Positions 16,196 to 25,735 are shown, numbered from the stretch's first letter. The stretch is DNA of 64,000 nucleotides from JACKCB01 sp964452775 (GCA_964452775.1 CAYVQP010000011.1:9908-73907), one strand, 5' to 3'. The notes: generated by a model from the letters alone, not told the origin. A program made the numbers and translations.

Positions 16196-18117
16196 CCACA
16201 TTGCCGGTAACAAAGATGACCCTGTACAAGCACGGGGTAGGTTTCTTTGAGCGACGCGCGCAGTTTAGCGGAACAGAAGCGGCGCTCTCTTTCCGCGTCG
16301 AGGAAATGAACGATATTTTGAAGAGCCTGACGGCTATTGATTGGGGAGCCGGCCAGGTGTTGGGGGTCGGATATGCCACGCCGCAGGACAAGGAGGCGTT
16401 GCTGGCCGGCAGCTCGATCCGCCTGGACGACCAGCGCAGTCTGCGCGACCTGTTGATCTGCCTTCGCGGGCGGCAGGTTTCTCTGCTGCTGGACCAGGAT
16501 GAAGCGTGGGCAGGAACGCTGGTTGGCATTGACGAGCCGCTGGCGCGACAACCGCTAGATTCGGCGCTGGTATCACTGCTGCAAGCGGAGAGTGATAGCG
16601 TGCTGACCGTCCCACTGGCGCGCGTGCGCGGCGTTCAATTGCAGGATGAGCAGGCAGCGACCGACCTGCGCTTCTTTCTGCAGACCTCGCTGAGCCAGGA
16701 AGCTTACCGGCAGGTGAACATTTCGCTCTCGGACGGGGATCATGATCTTTCGGTAAGCTATGTCGCGCCGGCCCCCACCTGGCGGGTCAGCTATCGCATC
16801 GTCGCCGACCCGGAAGCGGAGGGCGGTCCCTCCGCCTTGCTCTTTGCCTGGGGCATTTTCGACAATCGCATGGAGGAGGATTTGCAGGAGATATCGCTAT
16901 CGCTGGTCGCCGGCATGCCCATCTCCTTCGTCTATGACCTGTACACGCCTTTCACGCCGGAGCGGCCGGTCGTGGAGGAAGAGGCCCGTGTGGCGGCCGG
17001 GCCGGTGGAGTTTCGGGCCGCCATGATGCCCGCAGCCCCCATGATGGCTGACATGGCTTCCATGGAGTCGAGGTCGCTAGTTGCACCGGCATCGGCATCG
17101 CCTCGCATGCAACGCAAGGCGATGCTGGAGACGACCGCGCCCGCCGCCTCCGGCGAAGCGTTGGGCGAGCTATTTCAGTACAACATCACCACGCCGGTGA
17201 CCGTCCGTCGCGGCCAATCGGCGATGGTGCCAATCATTGCCGCTGACCTGCCCTACCGCAAGGAGCTGCTCTACAATGGGCAGCAATTGCCGGCGCATCC
17301 GGTGGCCACAATGCGCTTTCACAACGGTTCCGGGCTGACGTTGGAGCGCGGGCCGGTCACGGTGATAGACAGCGGTGAGTACGTCGGCGAGGCGATCTTG
17401 CCGTTCACCAGCAGGGAAGGAGACTTCAACGTCCCTTACGCTGTAGAGCTGGGCGTCACCATTCATGAGGACGGCGGCAGCGCCCGGAAGATCAGCGAGC
17501 TGCAGATCAGGGGGGCCTATCTGGTCATTGAGGAATGGAATATCCTCTGGCAGGAGTATCGGGCGGTCAACAACACGGACGAGGTGAAGAGTATCCTGGT
17601 TGAACACCCCCGACAGACGGACTACGATCTCTTCGACAGCCCGAAGCCGGCCGAGACGACTGATTTGCACTATCGCTTTGAAGTGCAGCCGGCGGCCCAC
17701 TCGGAAGCGAAGATGCGCGTGCAGACGCGACGACTGATCAGCCGGCGCGAACAGCTGGAACGACAATCCTATGCCCAGTTACAGCGCTACTTGCAGCAGG
17801 GCTTGCTGGACCGGGAACGTTTTAACCAGGTGGCCGAGCTGCTGCGCCTGTGGGAGCAAATTGGCGACGCTGAGAGCCAGCAAAAGGAAGTGGACCAGGA
17901 ACGGCAACAGATTTTCAAGGCGCAACAACAGATTCAAGGGAACATGAGCGCCCTGGGCCAATCCGGGCGCGAGGGCGCTCTGCGCACCCGCTACGTGAGC
18001 CAGCTTGAGAGCCACGAAGAGCGATTGCGCGAGATCGGCGATGAGGAACGGCGGCTGAAACAGCTTGTCGAGGAATTGAAGGATACGATCAACAAGAAGC
18101 TGGCGTCGCTGTCGTGA
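16192..18117 (+). CDS. DUF4139 domain protein
   Basis: 641 residues, no signal peptide, so probably cytoplasmic. The N-terminal block MTLYKHGVGFFERRAQFSG and the central VSYVAPAPTWRVSYRIV with later DLPYRKELLYNG are typical of the DUF4139 family, whose biochemical role is unknown. An Ala/Met-rich stretch (about residues 275-320) interrupts the beta-rich part. The last 120 residues are a strongly charged, heptad-like coiled coil (EQIGDAESQQKEVDQERQQ and on). Coupled by ATGA overlap to the upstream ligase and 40 bases before the GyrA-CTD gene; the run suggests an operon but gives no function. Confidence 0.8.
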   Translation: MTTLPVTKMTLYKHGVGFFERRAQFSGTEAALSFRVEEMNDILKSLTAIDWGAGQVLGVGYATPQDKEALLAGSSIRLDDQRSLRDLLICLRGRQVSLLLDQDEAWAGTLVGIDEPLARQPLDSALVSLLQAESDSVLTVPLARVRGVQLQDEQAATDLRFFLQTSLSQEAYRQVNISLSDGDHDLSVSYVAPAPTWRVSYRIVADPEAEGGPSALLFAWGIFDNRMEEDLQEISLSLVAGMPISFVYDLYTPFTPERPVVEEEARVAAGPVEFRAAMMPAAPMMADMASMESRSLVAPASASPRMQRKAMLETTAPAASGEALGELFQYNITTPVTVRRGQSAMVPIIAADLPYRKELLYNGQQLPAHPVATMRFHNGSGLTLERGPVTVIDSGEYVGEAILPFTSREGDFNVPYAVELGVTIHEDGGSARKISELQIRGAYLVIEEWNILWQEYRAVNNTDEVKSILVEHPRQTDYDLFDSPKPAETTDLHYRFEVQPAAHSEAKMRVQTRRLISRREQLERQSYAQLQRYLQQGLLDRERFNQVAELLRLWEQIGDAESQQKEVDQERQQIFKAQQQIQGNMSALGQSGREGALRTRYVSQLESHEERLREIGDEERRLKQLVEELKDTINKKLASLS

Positions 18118-18157
18118 GCCGGCGAACATTGGCCGGCGCCGGCTAACAGGAGTAGGA

Positions 18158-19189
18158 ATGGAGCTTGAGCGACCGGATCTCACCGGCTTGCCCCTTGAAG
18201 TGGTTGACTACATCGAAGCGCTGGAAGCGGAGTTGCTGCACGGCGGGCGCAGCAAGGCTGCCGCCCAGTTGGAAGAGAGTGAAGCGCCGACCAGCCAACA
18301 GGTGATCACGATTACGGCTGACGGCATGGGCAAGCGTACGCCGCGCCACCTGTACAGCCGGCAACGGCGGGGCGGCATGGGTGTTTTTGGCCTGGACGTG
18401 GTCAATGATAACCCGCCGGCTCACCTGGGCGTGGCGGACCTGGTCGAAAATTTGTTGTTGTTGACTGATCGCGGACGGGCATTCCATTTGCCCGTAGAGA
18501 AGATCCTGGAGACAGAAGTTCGTGGCCGGGGTGCGCCGCTAGGGTCCGGCTTTTCGCTGGGCCGGGAGGAGCGCGTGGTTGCCGTTCTCCCGCAGGAGGA
18601 TACCCGGTCACTGGTCTTAGCCAGCGAGCGCGGTTGGGTCAGGCGCTACCGAGCCAGCTTTGTGGGCGCCGCCATGTATCAGGGCACGTCGCTGCATGAC
18701 ATCGCTCAGGGCGGCCTGCTGACCGCGGCGTGCTGGAGCCACAGCGAGGACGATCTCTTTCTGGCTACAGAGAAGGGGCAGGCATTGCGCTTTCCTGGAC
18801 AACACGTCCGCGATCGCCGCGGTTGCCTGGGCATCCGGCTGGAGGAAGGGGATCGCCTGGTTGCCGTGACGCCGGTCAGCGAGCAGAGCGGCGTGTTCAT
18901 GCTCGGGGCCGACGGCATCGGCACGATCCGGCTGATGGCCGGCTTTCGGGCGACCAAAGCGCCCGGCGCCGGCGGCAAGGTAGCGATCAAGTCGGATAAG
19001 GTTATCGGCGTAGTGACGATCGCCGAGGCTGACGATCTGTTTGTCATTTCTCGCCTGGGGAAGATCATCCGCTTTGCCGCGCAGGAAGTGCCGGCCAAGA
19101 CCGGCGTTGTGCAGGGAGTTAACATAATCAATCTGCGCGCAGATGAGGCCGTTGCGCTGGCCGCCGGGCGTCTGGCGACGGCGCAATAG
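18158..19189 (+). CDS. Stand-alone DNA gyrase A C-terminal (beta-pinwheel) domain protein
   Basis: 343 residues made almost entirely of GyrA C-terminal repeats, without the GyrA breakage-reunion domain or active-site tyrosine region. A GyrA-box-like QRRGGMG lies at residues 69-75 (canonical QRRGGKG), followed by blades such as NLLLLTDRGRAFHLP, SLVLASERGWVRRYR, DLFLATEKGQALRFP, GVFMLGADGIGTIRL and DLFVISRLGKIIRFA. In gyrase this domain wraps DNA to allow negative supercoiling. The N-terminal 50 residues are an acidic helical segment that could be a partner-binding part. GGAG lies near the ATG. Cotranscribed with the DUF4139 gene. Role inferred: DNA wrapping or gyrase modulation. Confidence 0.85.
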   Translation: MELERPDLTGLPLEVVDYIEALEAELLHGGRSKAAAQLEESEAPTSQQVITITADGMGKRTPRHLYSRQRRGGMGVFGLDVVNDNPPAHLGVADLVENLLLLTDRGRAFHLPVEKILETEVRGRGAPLGSGFSLGREERVVAVLPQEDTRSLVLASERGWVRRYRASFVGAAMYQGTSLHDIAQGGLLTAACWSHSEDDLFLATEKGQALRFPGQHVRDRRGCLGIRLEEGDRLVAVTPVSEQSGVFMLGADGIGTIRLMAGFRATKAPGAGGKVAIKSDKVIGVVTIAEADDLFVISRLGKIIRFAAQEVPAKTGVVQGVNIINLRADEAVALAAGRLATAQ

Positions 19190-19262
19190 GCGGCGACTTG
19201 CCGGCTGACCTTGGATGGCGCTTGCGCGAACTCTTTGTGGAAATCCTGCAGGTATTGCCGCA

Positions 19263-19991
19263 ATGGAACTGAAGGGACCAGCGGGGCCTTGCCCCCAGGT
19301 GAATCGCGCCCAATTGCTGCTTCAATTACACGCTGAGATTCGCGCCTGCCGGCGCTGCCTGGATGCCGGCTATGACATCGCGCCGGGCGCGGTGTTCAGC
19401 GGCAACGATCAGGCGCGGGTGATGCTCATCGGCCAGGCGCCGGGTGTGACCGAGGCGACGGTGAAGCGGCCATTTAATGCGGGCAGCGGACGCCGGCTCT
19501 TTCAGTGGTTAGCGGCTGCCGGTTGGGAGGAGGAGGAGTTTCGTCGCCGGCATTACATGACGGCGGTCACCAAATGCTATCCGGGCAAGAGCCCTAACGG
19601 TAAAGGAGATCGCGTGCCCTCGCGAGAGGAACAGACGCTGTGCCGGCCCTTCCTGGAGCGGGAGTGGGCGCTGATTGACCCTCAGCTGGTGCTTGTCGTT
19701 GGCAAACTGGCGATTGGACTCTTTTTCCCGGCAGGCGCAACGCTGCAGCAACTCGTCGGCTCAGTGAGCTACTTCCCGCCGGGAAGCCTGACCGGGCCCG
19801 GCCGGCTTGACCTTAGCGCCGCGGTGCGCTATGAGCAGTTTGACGCGCCGCCGCCGATGGAGGGGCGTTGGTTGGTTCCGCTGCCCCACCCATCCGGGGC
19901 CAGCCTATGGCATAATAGGCCGGAAAATCAGGCGCTGATTGAGCGCACGATCCGGCTGCTGGCCGAGCTTCGTATCACCTATGACCTTTGA
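19263..19991 (+). CDS. Uracil-DNA glycosylase superfamily protein, Fe-S type
   Basis: Base-excision repair glycosylase of the family 4/5 kind. Motif I is GQAPG and motif II is LPHPSGAS; four cysteines suited to an Fe-S cluster are at CRRC near the N-terminus and in TKCYPGK and LCRPF further on. About 242 residues from ATG 19263; an in-frame ATG at 19215 would add 16 residues with no better ribosome site. Motif I lacks the catalytic aspartate of classic UDG, as in other Fe-S families. Last gene of the trmB run; its 3' end overlaps the convergent lon by 13 bases. Confidence 0.88.
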   Translation: MELKGPAGPCPQVNRAQLLLQLHAEIRACRRCLDAGYDIAPGAVFSGNDQARVMLIGQAPGVTEATVKRPFNAGSGRRLFQWLAAAGWEEEEFRRRHYMTAVTKCYPGKSPNGKGDRVPSREEQTLCRPFLEREWALIDPQLVLVVGKLAIGLFFPAGATLQQLVGSVSYFPPGSLTGPGRLDLSAAVRYEQFDAPPPMEGRWLVPLPHPSGASLWHNRPENQALIERTIRLLAELRITYDL

Positions 19992-22408
19992 TTAACGCCC
20001 GCCGCCTGCAGGGGCCGGTCGGGGTAGGTCCCGCCCGTTACCGGCGGGATGATCACTTTGCCTCTTGCCCCTTCCTCGACTTCCACAGAGACCGGGGGAG
20101 CAATGGAATCGAGCAGCGCCAGCTGTAACACCTCGTCCAGATGACTCACCGGCACCAGGTTAAGGTCCTGGCGAATGCGTTCCGGCAGATCGGGAATATC
20201 CCTGGCATTTTCCTTCGGTAGTAGGACGGTGCGGATGCCGGCGCGGTGGGCGGCAATTGTCTTGGCCTTTAACCCGCCGATGGCCAGCACTTTGCCGCGC
20301 AGGGTGACCTCGCCGGTCATGGCAACGTCGCGGCGGACCGGCCTTCTGCAAAAGGCGGAGATGATGGCCGTAGCCATCGCAATGCCGGCGCTGGGGCCAT
20401 CCTTCGGCGTGGCGCCGGAAGGAACGTGGATGTGAATATTGACGCGGTCAAACACCGCCGGCTCCAGTCCCAGGAGACGGGCGTTGGCGCGGGCGTAGGT
20501 CAGGGCGGCCTGAGCGCTCTCCTGCATGACATCGCCCAACGAGCCGGTCAGCGTTACCTGACCATGACCTTCGCTGAGTCCGACTTCGATAGCCATGATG
20601 TCGCCGCCGTAGCCGGTTACCGCCAGGCCGGTGGAAACGCCGACCTCATCCCTCTCTTCCGCCATGCCGAAGGTGAACTTCTCCGGGCCGAGGAACTCCT
20701 CGACCAGCGCGTCGTTGACGGTGAACGGCCCCGGCTGATCGCCGGCGATGCGCACGGCAAGCTTGCGCACGACGGTACCGATATTGCGCTCCAACTGGCG
20801 CACACCCGCCTCATGGGTGTAATAGCGGATCATCTTGCGCAAGGCCGCCTCCTCGAAGACGACATCGGACTCAGCGATGCCGTGCCCGGCGGTTTGCTTC
20901 TTTATCAAGAAGCCTTTGGCGATCTCTACCTTCTCATCCTCGATATAGCCGGGCATGCTGATTGATTCCATCCGGTCAAATAGGGCCGGGGGAATCGTTC
21001 CCGTCGTGTTAGAGGTTGTGATAAAGATCACCTGGCTCAGATCGAACGGCACTTCCATATAATGATCGGTGAACGAATGGTTCTGTTCGGGATCCAGCAC
21101 CTCTAGCAGCGCTGAGCTGGGGTCGCCCCGCCAGTCTGCTCCGACCTTGTCTATTTCGTCCAAGACTATCACCGGGTTCCGTGTTTTGACATCCCGCAGC
21201 GCGCGGATAATGCGGCCGGGGATGGCCCCAATGTAGGTGCGCCGGTGGCCCCGAATCTCGGCCTCGTCGCGAACGCCGCCCAGGCTGATGCGGGTGACTT
21301 TCCGGCCCATCGCCCGAGCCACCGAGGTGGCGATGGAAGTCTTACCGACTCCCGGCGGGCCGTTCAGGTTGATGATCGCCCCTTTCATCTTGTTGCCGGC
21401 CAGCTTACGCACGGCCACATACTCTACGATGCGGTCCTTAACGTCTTCCAGGCCGAAATGGTCTTCATTCAGCACATCGCGGACGTGTTGGATGTCCAGG
21501 TTGTCCTCGGTCAGATTGCTCCAGGGCAACTCAACCAGCCACTCCAGATACGTGCGAATGACGCTGGCTTCGGCGGTGTTGCCGCCCTGCTGTTCCAGGC
21601 GTTGCAGCTCAGCGAAGGCTCTTGTCTGGACTTCCTCCGGCATGCCGGCGGCCTCAATCTTCCGGCGCAGCTCCTCAATGAGATTGTCGCCGTCTTCGCC
21701 AAGCTCTTTGCGGATCACCTTCATCTGCTCGCGGAGCAGGAAGTCGCGCTGCAACTTTTCAGTACCTTCGCGCGCTTCCTTCTGGATATGCTGGCGAAGG
21801 TCGGCGATGATGATTTCCTGTCGCAGGTAGGTGCTAACCAGTTCCAGGCGCTCAACACCATGGGGATTGGCAAGCAGCTCGATTTCCTGGTCAAAGGGGA
21901 TATTCAGCAGTCCCGCCACATAGTCCGCCAGGTCGCCGGCGGATTTGTGGCCGCGCATGGTAGTCATCACCTGCCGGTTGACCTCGCCCATCATCTCGGC
22001 ATATTCTTCCACGGCGGCCATCACTTCGGCCATCAACTCCTCCGGCTGGCCGTCGCTCTGGTCTTCAATTTCATGATACACGCCGAATAGATACGGCTCA
22101 GAGCTCAATAGGCTGTCAAAGGCAACCCGGTGATGCAACTCGACCAGCATCTGCACTCCCGCGTGTGGGGTGCGCATCACATCACGGACCGTCGCCAGGA
22201 TTCCGACGGGCAACAAGTCCTCGGTCGTGGGGTCTTCAATTTCGCCGTCATATTGCACGAGAATCAGGATATCGCCGCCGTTCTTGACTGCCGCCTGGGC
22301 GGCGGCCAGCGAGCGTGTTCGCCCAATTGCAATAGTGGTCGTCGTTCCGGGAAAAACGACGCCGCCGCGCAGGGGTACAATGGGTAGGCTCAGCTCTTTT
22401 TCTTCCAT
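19979..22408 (-). CDS. lon: ATP-dependent protease La (Lon)
   Basis: Hexameric cytosolic AAA+ serine protease that removes misfolded and regulatory proteins. From the N-terminus: substrate-binding LAN domain (LPIVPLRGGVVFPGTTTTIAIGR), coiled coil, AAA+ module with Walker A GPPGVGKTS and Walker B VIVLDEIDKVG, then the protease domain with catalytic serine in KDGPSAGIAMATA and the lysine in GGLKAKTIAAHRAG. ATG at 22408 (MEEKELSLPIVPL) is chosen over the longer frame because AAGGAGA precedes it and the family starts there; this gives 809 residues. Convergent with the glycosylase gene. Confidence 0.97.
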   Translation of the reverse strand: MEEKELSLPIVPLRGGVVFPGTTTTIAIGRTRSLAAAQAAVKNGGDILILVQYDGEIEDPTTEDLLPVGILATVRDVMRTPHAGVQMLVELHHRVAFDSLLSSEPYLFGVYHEIEDQSDGQPEELMAEVMAAVEEYAEMMGEVNRQVMTTMRGHKSAGDLADYVAGLLNIPFDQEIELLANPHGVERLELVSTYLRQEIIIADLRQHIQKEAREGTEKLQRDFLLREQMKVIRKELGEDGDNLIEELRRKIEAAGMPEEVQTRAFAELQRLEQQGGNTAEASVIRTYLEWLVELPWSNLTEDNLDIQHVRDVLNEDHFGLEDVKDRIVEYVAVRKLAGNKMKGAIINLNGPPGVGKTSIATSVARAMGRKVTRISLGGVRDEAEIRGHRRTYIGAIPGRIIRALRDVKTRNPVIVLDEIDKVGADWRGDPSSALLEVLDPEQNHSFTDHYMEVPFDLSQVIFITTSNTTGTIPPALFDRMESISMPGYIEDEKVEIAKGFLIKKQTAGHGIAESDVVFEEAALRKMIRYYTHEAGVRQLERNIGTVVRKLAVRIAGDQPGPFTVNDALVEEFLGPEKFTFGMAEERDEVGVSTGLAVTGYGGDIMAIEVGLSEGHGQVTLTGSLGDVMQESAQAALTYARANARLLGLEPAVFDRVNIHIHVPSGATPKDGPSAGIAMATAIISAFCRRPVRRDVAMTGEVTLRGKVLAIGGLKAKTIAAHRAGIRTVLLPKENARDIPDLPERIRQDLNLVPVSHLDEVLQLALLDSIAPPVSVEVEEGARGKVIIPPVTGGTYPDRPLQAAGVNQRS

Positions 22409-22577
22409 TACGGTCTCCTTGCTCAGTGACGAGAGGCTGCTCTTACGGAGCGAATTCTCGTCCCGCGTCACGTGAAGAACTGTGGCTCAGAGGAAGCCAG
22501 GGAACTAATTCTATTGGGGCGGCATGTGGCCAACAATAGGCCGGCGTAGGAATAGCGTTAGAAAAGGAAGCCGAAGA

Positions 22578-23219
22578 TTAGAGGCCCAGCGAACGCTTTT
22601 GCGAGAGCAGCGCCGCTTCTACCCGGCTACGCACCTGCAATTTCTGCAATACATTGGTCATGTAATGTTTGACGGTCTTTTCGGCCAGGAACAGACGATC
22701 GCCAATTTCCCGATTGGTTAGTCCCTGCCCGACGAGCATCAAGATCTCCTGCTCCCGCTCGGTCAGCGAACTCAGCGGGTCCGGCTGCTGGGTTGATGTC
22801 ATCTCGAAGAGTATGCTGCCGGCGAGATTGGGCGAAATGTATACGTCGCCATCAGCGACTGAGCGCACCGCATGCACCAGGGTGCGGGCTGAAACCCCTT
22901 TCAATACGTAACCCCTGGCCCCGGCCTTTAGCGCGGCCATCAAGTCATCCTGATCTTCGGAGACGGTGAGCATGATGATCCGCACCACAGGGCATGTTGC
23001 GCCGATCCGTTGGGCGGCGGCGATGCCGCCCATGCCGGGCATGGCAATGTCCAGCAGCAACACATCCGGCATCTTCTCGCCGACAAGTCGAATTGCTTCC
23101 TCGCCGGTCCCCGCCTGACCGAGCAGTTCGATGTCGTCTTCGGCGGCAAATGATTGGGCGACTCCATTACGAAAGAGGGGGTGATCATCGGCAATGATCA
23201 GGCGGATCTTGTCGCTCAT
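22578..23219 (-). CDS. NarL/FixJ-family response regulator
   Basis: 213 residues. Receiver domain with acidic D11-D12, phosphoacceptor D57 (VLLLDIAMPGMGG) and the conserved lysine in YVLKGVSA; then a LuxR-type helix-turn-helix (LTEREQEILMLVGQGLTNREIGDRL ... VKHYMTNVLQKL). The frame is open further upstream, but ATG 23219 (MSDKIRLIIADDHP) lies 4 bases after the histidine kinase stop and matches the family start. It is the obvious partner of the kinase at 23224-24627. Targets are not indicated. Confidence 0.95.
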   Translation of the reverse strand: MSDKIRLIIADDHPLFRNGVAQSFAAEDDIELLGQAGTGEEAIRLVGEKMPDVLLLDIAMPGMGGIAAAQRIGATCPVVRIIMLTVSEDQDDLMAALKAGARGYVLKGVSARTLVHAVRSVADGDVYISPNLAGSILFEMTSTQQPDPLSSLTEREQEILMLVGQGLTNREIGDRLFLAEKTVKHYMTNVLQKLQVRSRVEAALLSQKRSLGL

Positions 23220-23223
23220 ATTG

Positions 23224-24627
23224 TCACTCTTGAAAGTCTTCAACAAGGACAAGTGGAAGGACGGCTTTAATAATTGTGCCGCGGCCGATAACGCTGTCAA
23301 GCGAGAATTGGCCGCCAAGCATTTCAACACGCTCGGCCATGCTGATCAGGCCGAGATGGTCGTCAGAAGTTGCGCCTGCCGGATCAAAGCCTGGCCCACG
23401 GTCCTCGATCTCTACCAGGAGTTGCCCGTCTGCAGCAGAGACAGACACGGCCTGTTCCTTGCCGCCGGCATGGAAGTAGCTGTTGTTCAACGCTTCCTTA
23501 ATGACGCGGTAGAGAGCAATTTTCGTCGCCATCGGCGCCTGGGCCGGCAAGTCGCCGAACGATAGCGCCACACTACAGCCGGATTTTTGTTCGTAGTCGC
23601 GCACTGCCCGCCGAACGGTCTCCTCGGTGGAGGTCTCTCGCAAATGAGGCATGCGCAGACCGGCGGAGATATTGCGTAGCTCATCAAGCGCTGTCTGGAC
23701 GCTGCCACGCACGACCTCAATTTCGGCCGGCTGGTCGCCGTTAGCGCCTTCGCTTGCGGGAGCGCCGGCTTTCTGAGCAGTTTCCAGGGCGTCCATCTGG
23801 AGCAGGGCCAGCGAGAGGTCCTGGGCCGGGCCGTCGTGCAGGTCAGCGCTGATGCGACGCAAATAGCGCTCGTTTAAGTCCGTCGAATGGGCAGCGGCGC
23901 GCTGGCTCCGTTCGTGCAGCTCGCTGTTCTGGCTGAGCAGCACATTCAGTTGATCCACGTTCCGCTGCAAGGCTAATTGTTGCTTCTCGATGGTCTTGCT
24001 GGCCCGGCGCACTATCCCGGCAAGCAACAGGTAGACGGTCAGCATCACCGAAGCCACCACCAGCCAGCTGTTCACCTGAGCAGCCCGGATGTCGGCCCGC
24101 AATTCATCCGCGGATTGGTAGAACTCGGAGACCGCGATAACCTCGTCGCTGTTGAATGCCCGCACCGGCGCATACGTCTCGATTAATTCTGAGGCAATCT
24201 CCCGTTCGAACTCGTGTTCCTCTCTGCCCAGGGAGCTCATTTCGGTGTAAACCTCGCCCCGCAGGGCCACTTCCAGGCCCGCCTCAATTGGGTACTGCTC
24301 GCCAACTTGCTCGCTTTCCTGGCTGTACAATACCGTGCCGTCAGGAGACCAGATCTTGAAAGACAACATTTGCCGGCCAAGCACGTTCTCGGAAAGCAGC
24401 CGTTCGAAGAATGCCTTGCTGGGCGGGTTCAAGTAGTTCTGGGTTCTCAGTTCCTGCAAGTAGGGGGCCACATAGCTATCTACGTAGAGGGCGGTGATTG
24501 CCGCTGTCCGGCTGGCGACCCGCTCTTCGATCAGTTGCGCTACCCAGGCGCCGATGACCAGCATGCCGCCGAGCATCACAACGAAGCTAACAATCATATA
24601 CCGTTGGGCGAGCGTCAGATTTCGCAC
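23224..24627 (-). CDS. Membrane sensor histidine kinase, NarX/DegS type
   Basis: 467 residues. Transmembrane helices at about 10-32 and 185-207 enclose an extracytoplasmic sensor of about 150 residues (single Cache/4-helix-like, ligand unknown). The cytoplasmic part has a HisKA_3 dimerisation segment with the phosphoacceptor histidine in SADLHDGPAQD and a HATPase domain with EALNNSYFHA, DRGPGF and HLGLISMAERVEMLGG. This is the usual kinase class for NarL-type regulators, and the regulator gene follows after 4 bases. A minus-strand TATAAT at 24705-24700 could start this operon with a leader of about 65 bases. Confidence 0.94.
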   Translation of the reverse strand: MRNLTLAQRYMIVSFVVMLGGMLVIGAWVAQLIEERVASRTAAITALYVDSYVAPYLQELRTQNYLNPPSKAFFERLLSENVLGRQMLSFKIWSPDGTVLYSQESEQVGEQYPIEAGLEVALRGEVYTEMSSLGREEHEFEREIASELIETYAPVRAFNSDEVIAVSEFYQSADELRADIRAAQVNSWLVVASVMLTVYLLLAGIVRRASKTIEKQQLALQRNVDQLNVLLSQNSELHERSQRAAAHSTDLNERYLRRISADLHDGPAQDLSLALLQMDALETAQKAGAPASEGANGDQPAEIEVVRGSVQTALDELRNISAGLRMPHLRETSTEETVRRAVRDYEQKSGCSVALSFGDLPAQAPMATKIALYRVIKEALNNSYFHAGGKEQAVSVSAADGQLLVEIEDRGPGFDPAGATSDDHLGLISMAERVEMLGGQFSLDSVIGRGTIIKAVLPLVLVEDFQE

Positions 24628-24946
24628 TACTGCACCATGCCGGATACCGGCAGCCCAGCCTCACACACATCCGCCTGAGAGCACAGGTTGCCACCAGAAA
24701 TTATAGATCGGAATGGCTTCAACCTCGAAGTCATTGGGAACTTATACCTAACTTAGCGACTTTGGTCTGAAGGCGCCGCGCCAAAGGGCTGATCGGCCAG
24801 ACGACGTTCGCAGGTAATAGAGGATTGGGAAGAGTCTGATAATGGGCATAGTCAAGGCGTGACCGACAAGGGTTCCGTGGCTCTCGATACCGGACGCTCA
24901 CGTAACCTTGACAGCAATTCGTAGGATCAACCTACTGGAGGATGTG
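24628..24946. promoter_or_regulatory. Divergent intergenic region with a possible kinase promoter
   Basis: No gene is seen in this 319-base spacer between the divergent histidine kinase and the small secreted protein gene. On the minus strand a TATAAT (24705-24700) has no convincing -35. On the plus strand TCTGATAAT (24835-24843) is a weak -10 candidate. TTGACA occurs at 24908-24913 but without a -10 at the right distance. Nothing else structured was noticed. Confidence 0.35.
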
Positions 24947-25408
24947 ATGATGACCAGACGATTTCAGGCGGTCAGCCGCATTGCGCTGATCTTATTCGTG
25001 TTACTCTCGGGAATTGCTCTGTTGCCGATCACCGGCATCTCTGCTGAGAAGCTGGGCTGGGAAGCGTATGCAGAAGCGTACCAGCCGGACCTGGATGTTG
25101 TAGGGCAAGACAAAGGGGCTCCCGGAAGCGCCTTCCTGTTTAGGGGCGTCGGTTACCCCCGGAATACGCTGGCAACGGTGTATGTTGACGGAGTTGCCCG
25201 CGGCACGTTGATGACCAACAACAGGGGGCGCGCAGTGTTCGTTATTCGCTCAGAAGCCGGCGATCCCACGGGTCGCTATTTTGTCACCCTGGCGATTAAT
25301 TCCAATGTCTCTGCTACGGACGACGTGCGACTAAGAACGGACAAACCGTTGATTCCGCCTCCCCCCGGCTGGAACGGGCCGACCTTCTTTCTGTTTGGTG
25401 ACAAATAG
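24947..25408 (+). CDS. Small secreted protein, unknown function
   Basis: 153 residues from ATG 24947, preceded by CTGGAGG at a good distance. Residues 1-33 form a Sec signal peptide: basic MTRRFQAVSR, hydrophobic IALILFVLLSGIALLPI, likely cleavage near GISAEK. The mature part is predicted beta-rich (FLFRGVGYPRNTLATVYVDG, RGRAVFVIRSEAG, GRYFVTLAINS), resembling a single Ig/TIG-like domain, with a proline stretch PPPPGW near the end. Not assigned to a family. It is divergent from the two-component operon, so it may be controlled by it, but this is only positional. Confidence 0.7.
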   Translation: MMTRRFQAVSRIALILFVLLSGIALLPITGISAEKLGWEAYAEAYQPDLDVVGQDKGAPGSAFLFRGVGYPRNTLATVYVDGVARGTLMTNNRGRAVFVIRSEAGDPTGRYFVTLAINSNVSATDDVRLRTDKPLIPPPPGWNGPTFFLFGDK

Positions 25409-25474
25409 GCGTTGAGTGGCCGGCGGCCGGTGCGCGGGATATGCCCATGGTCCACGTGCTGAGCGCGCAAAAGT

Positions 25475-25533
25475 CCCCGTAGGTCTTCTTAATGCGATGG
25501 TCTCCCGAGCCAGCGCTCTTGAGACCTACGGGG
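25475..25533. repeat. Perfect 12-bp inverted repeat with 35-base loop
   Basis: CCCCGTAGGTCT (25475-25486) and AGACCTACGGGG (25522-25533) are exact reverse complements enclosing 35 bases. It lies about 70 bases after the stop of the small secreted protein gene. There is no T-run directly after either arm (TATTAAT follows the right arm), so it is not a classic terminator. A small mobile-element remnant or an RNA hairpin are both possible. Confidence 0.7.
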
Positions 25534-25640
25534 TATTAATAGCGCCCCCAAATCACTAAAATCGAATACTCCCCGAACGCGCACTGCGCCACTTCTGATG
25601 TATTATTGCGGCGGCGCTTGCTGCGCAAAGCAGGCGCGAC

Positions 25641-25708
25641 TTCTCCCGGAACCATGCCCGCGTGCGCCCTTGAGGAACACGCCCTATCAGTTTCCGGGAT
25701 AATGCAGC
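25641..25708. repeat. Single degenerate copy of the TTTCCGGGAA palindromic element
   Basis: Left arm TTCTCCCGGAACC (25641-25653), 34-base centre, right arm CAGTTTCCGGGATAATGCAG starting at 25688. The right arm matches the copy at 12299 in 18 of 21 positions. It ends about 28 bases before the aldehyde dehydrogenase start, so it occupies the probable promoter/leader of that gene. Confidence 0.7.
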
Positions 25709-25735
25709 AAGTGAACAATGTCTGCGGAGGGTGTG

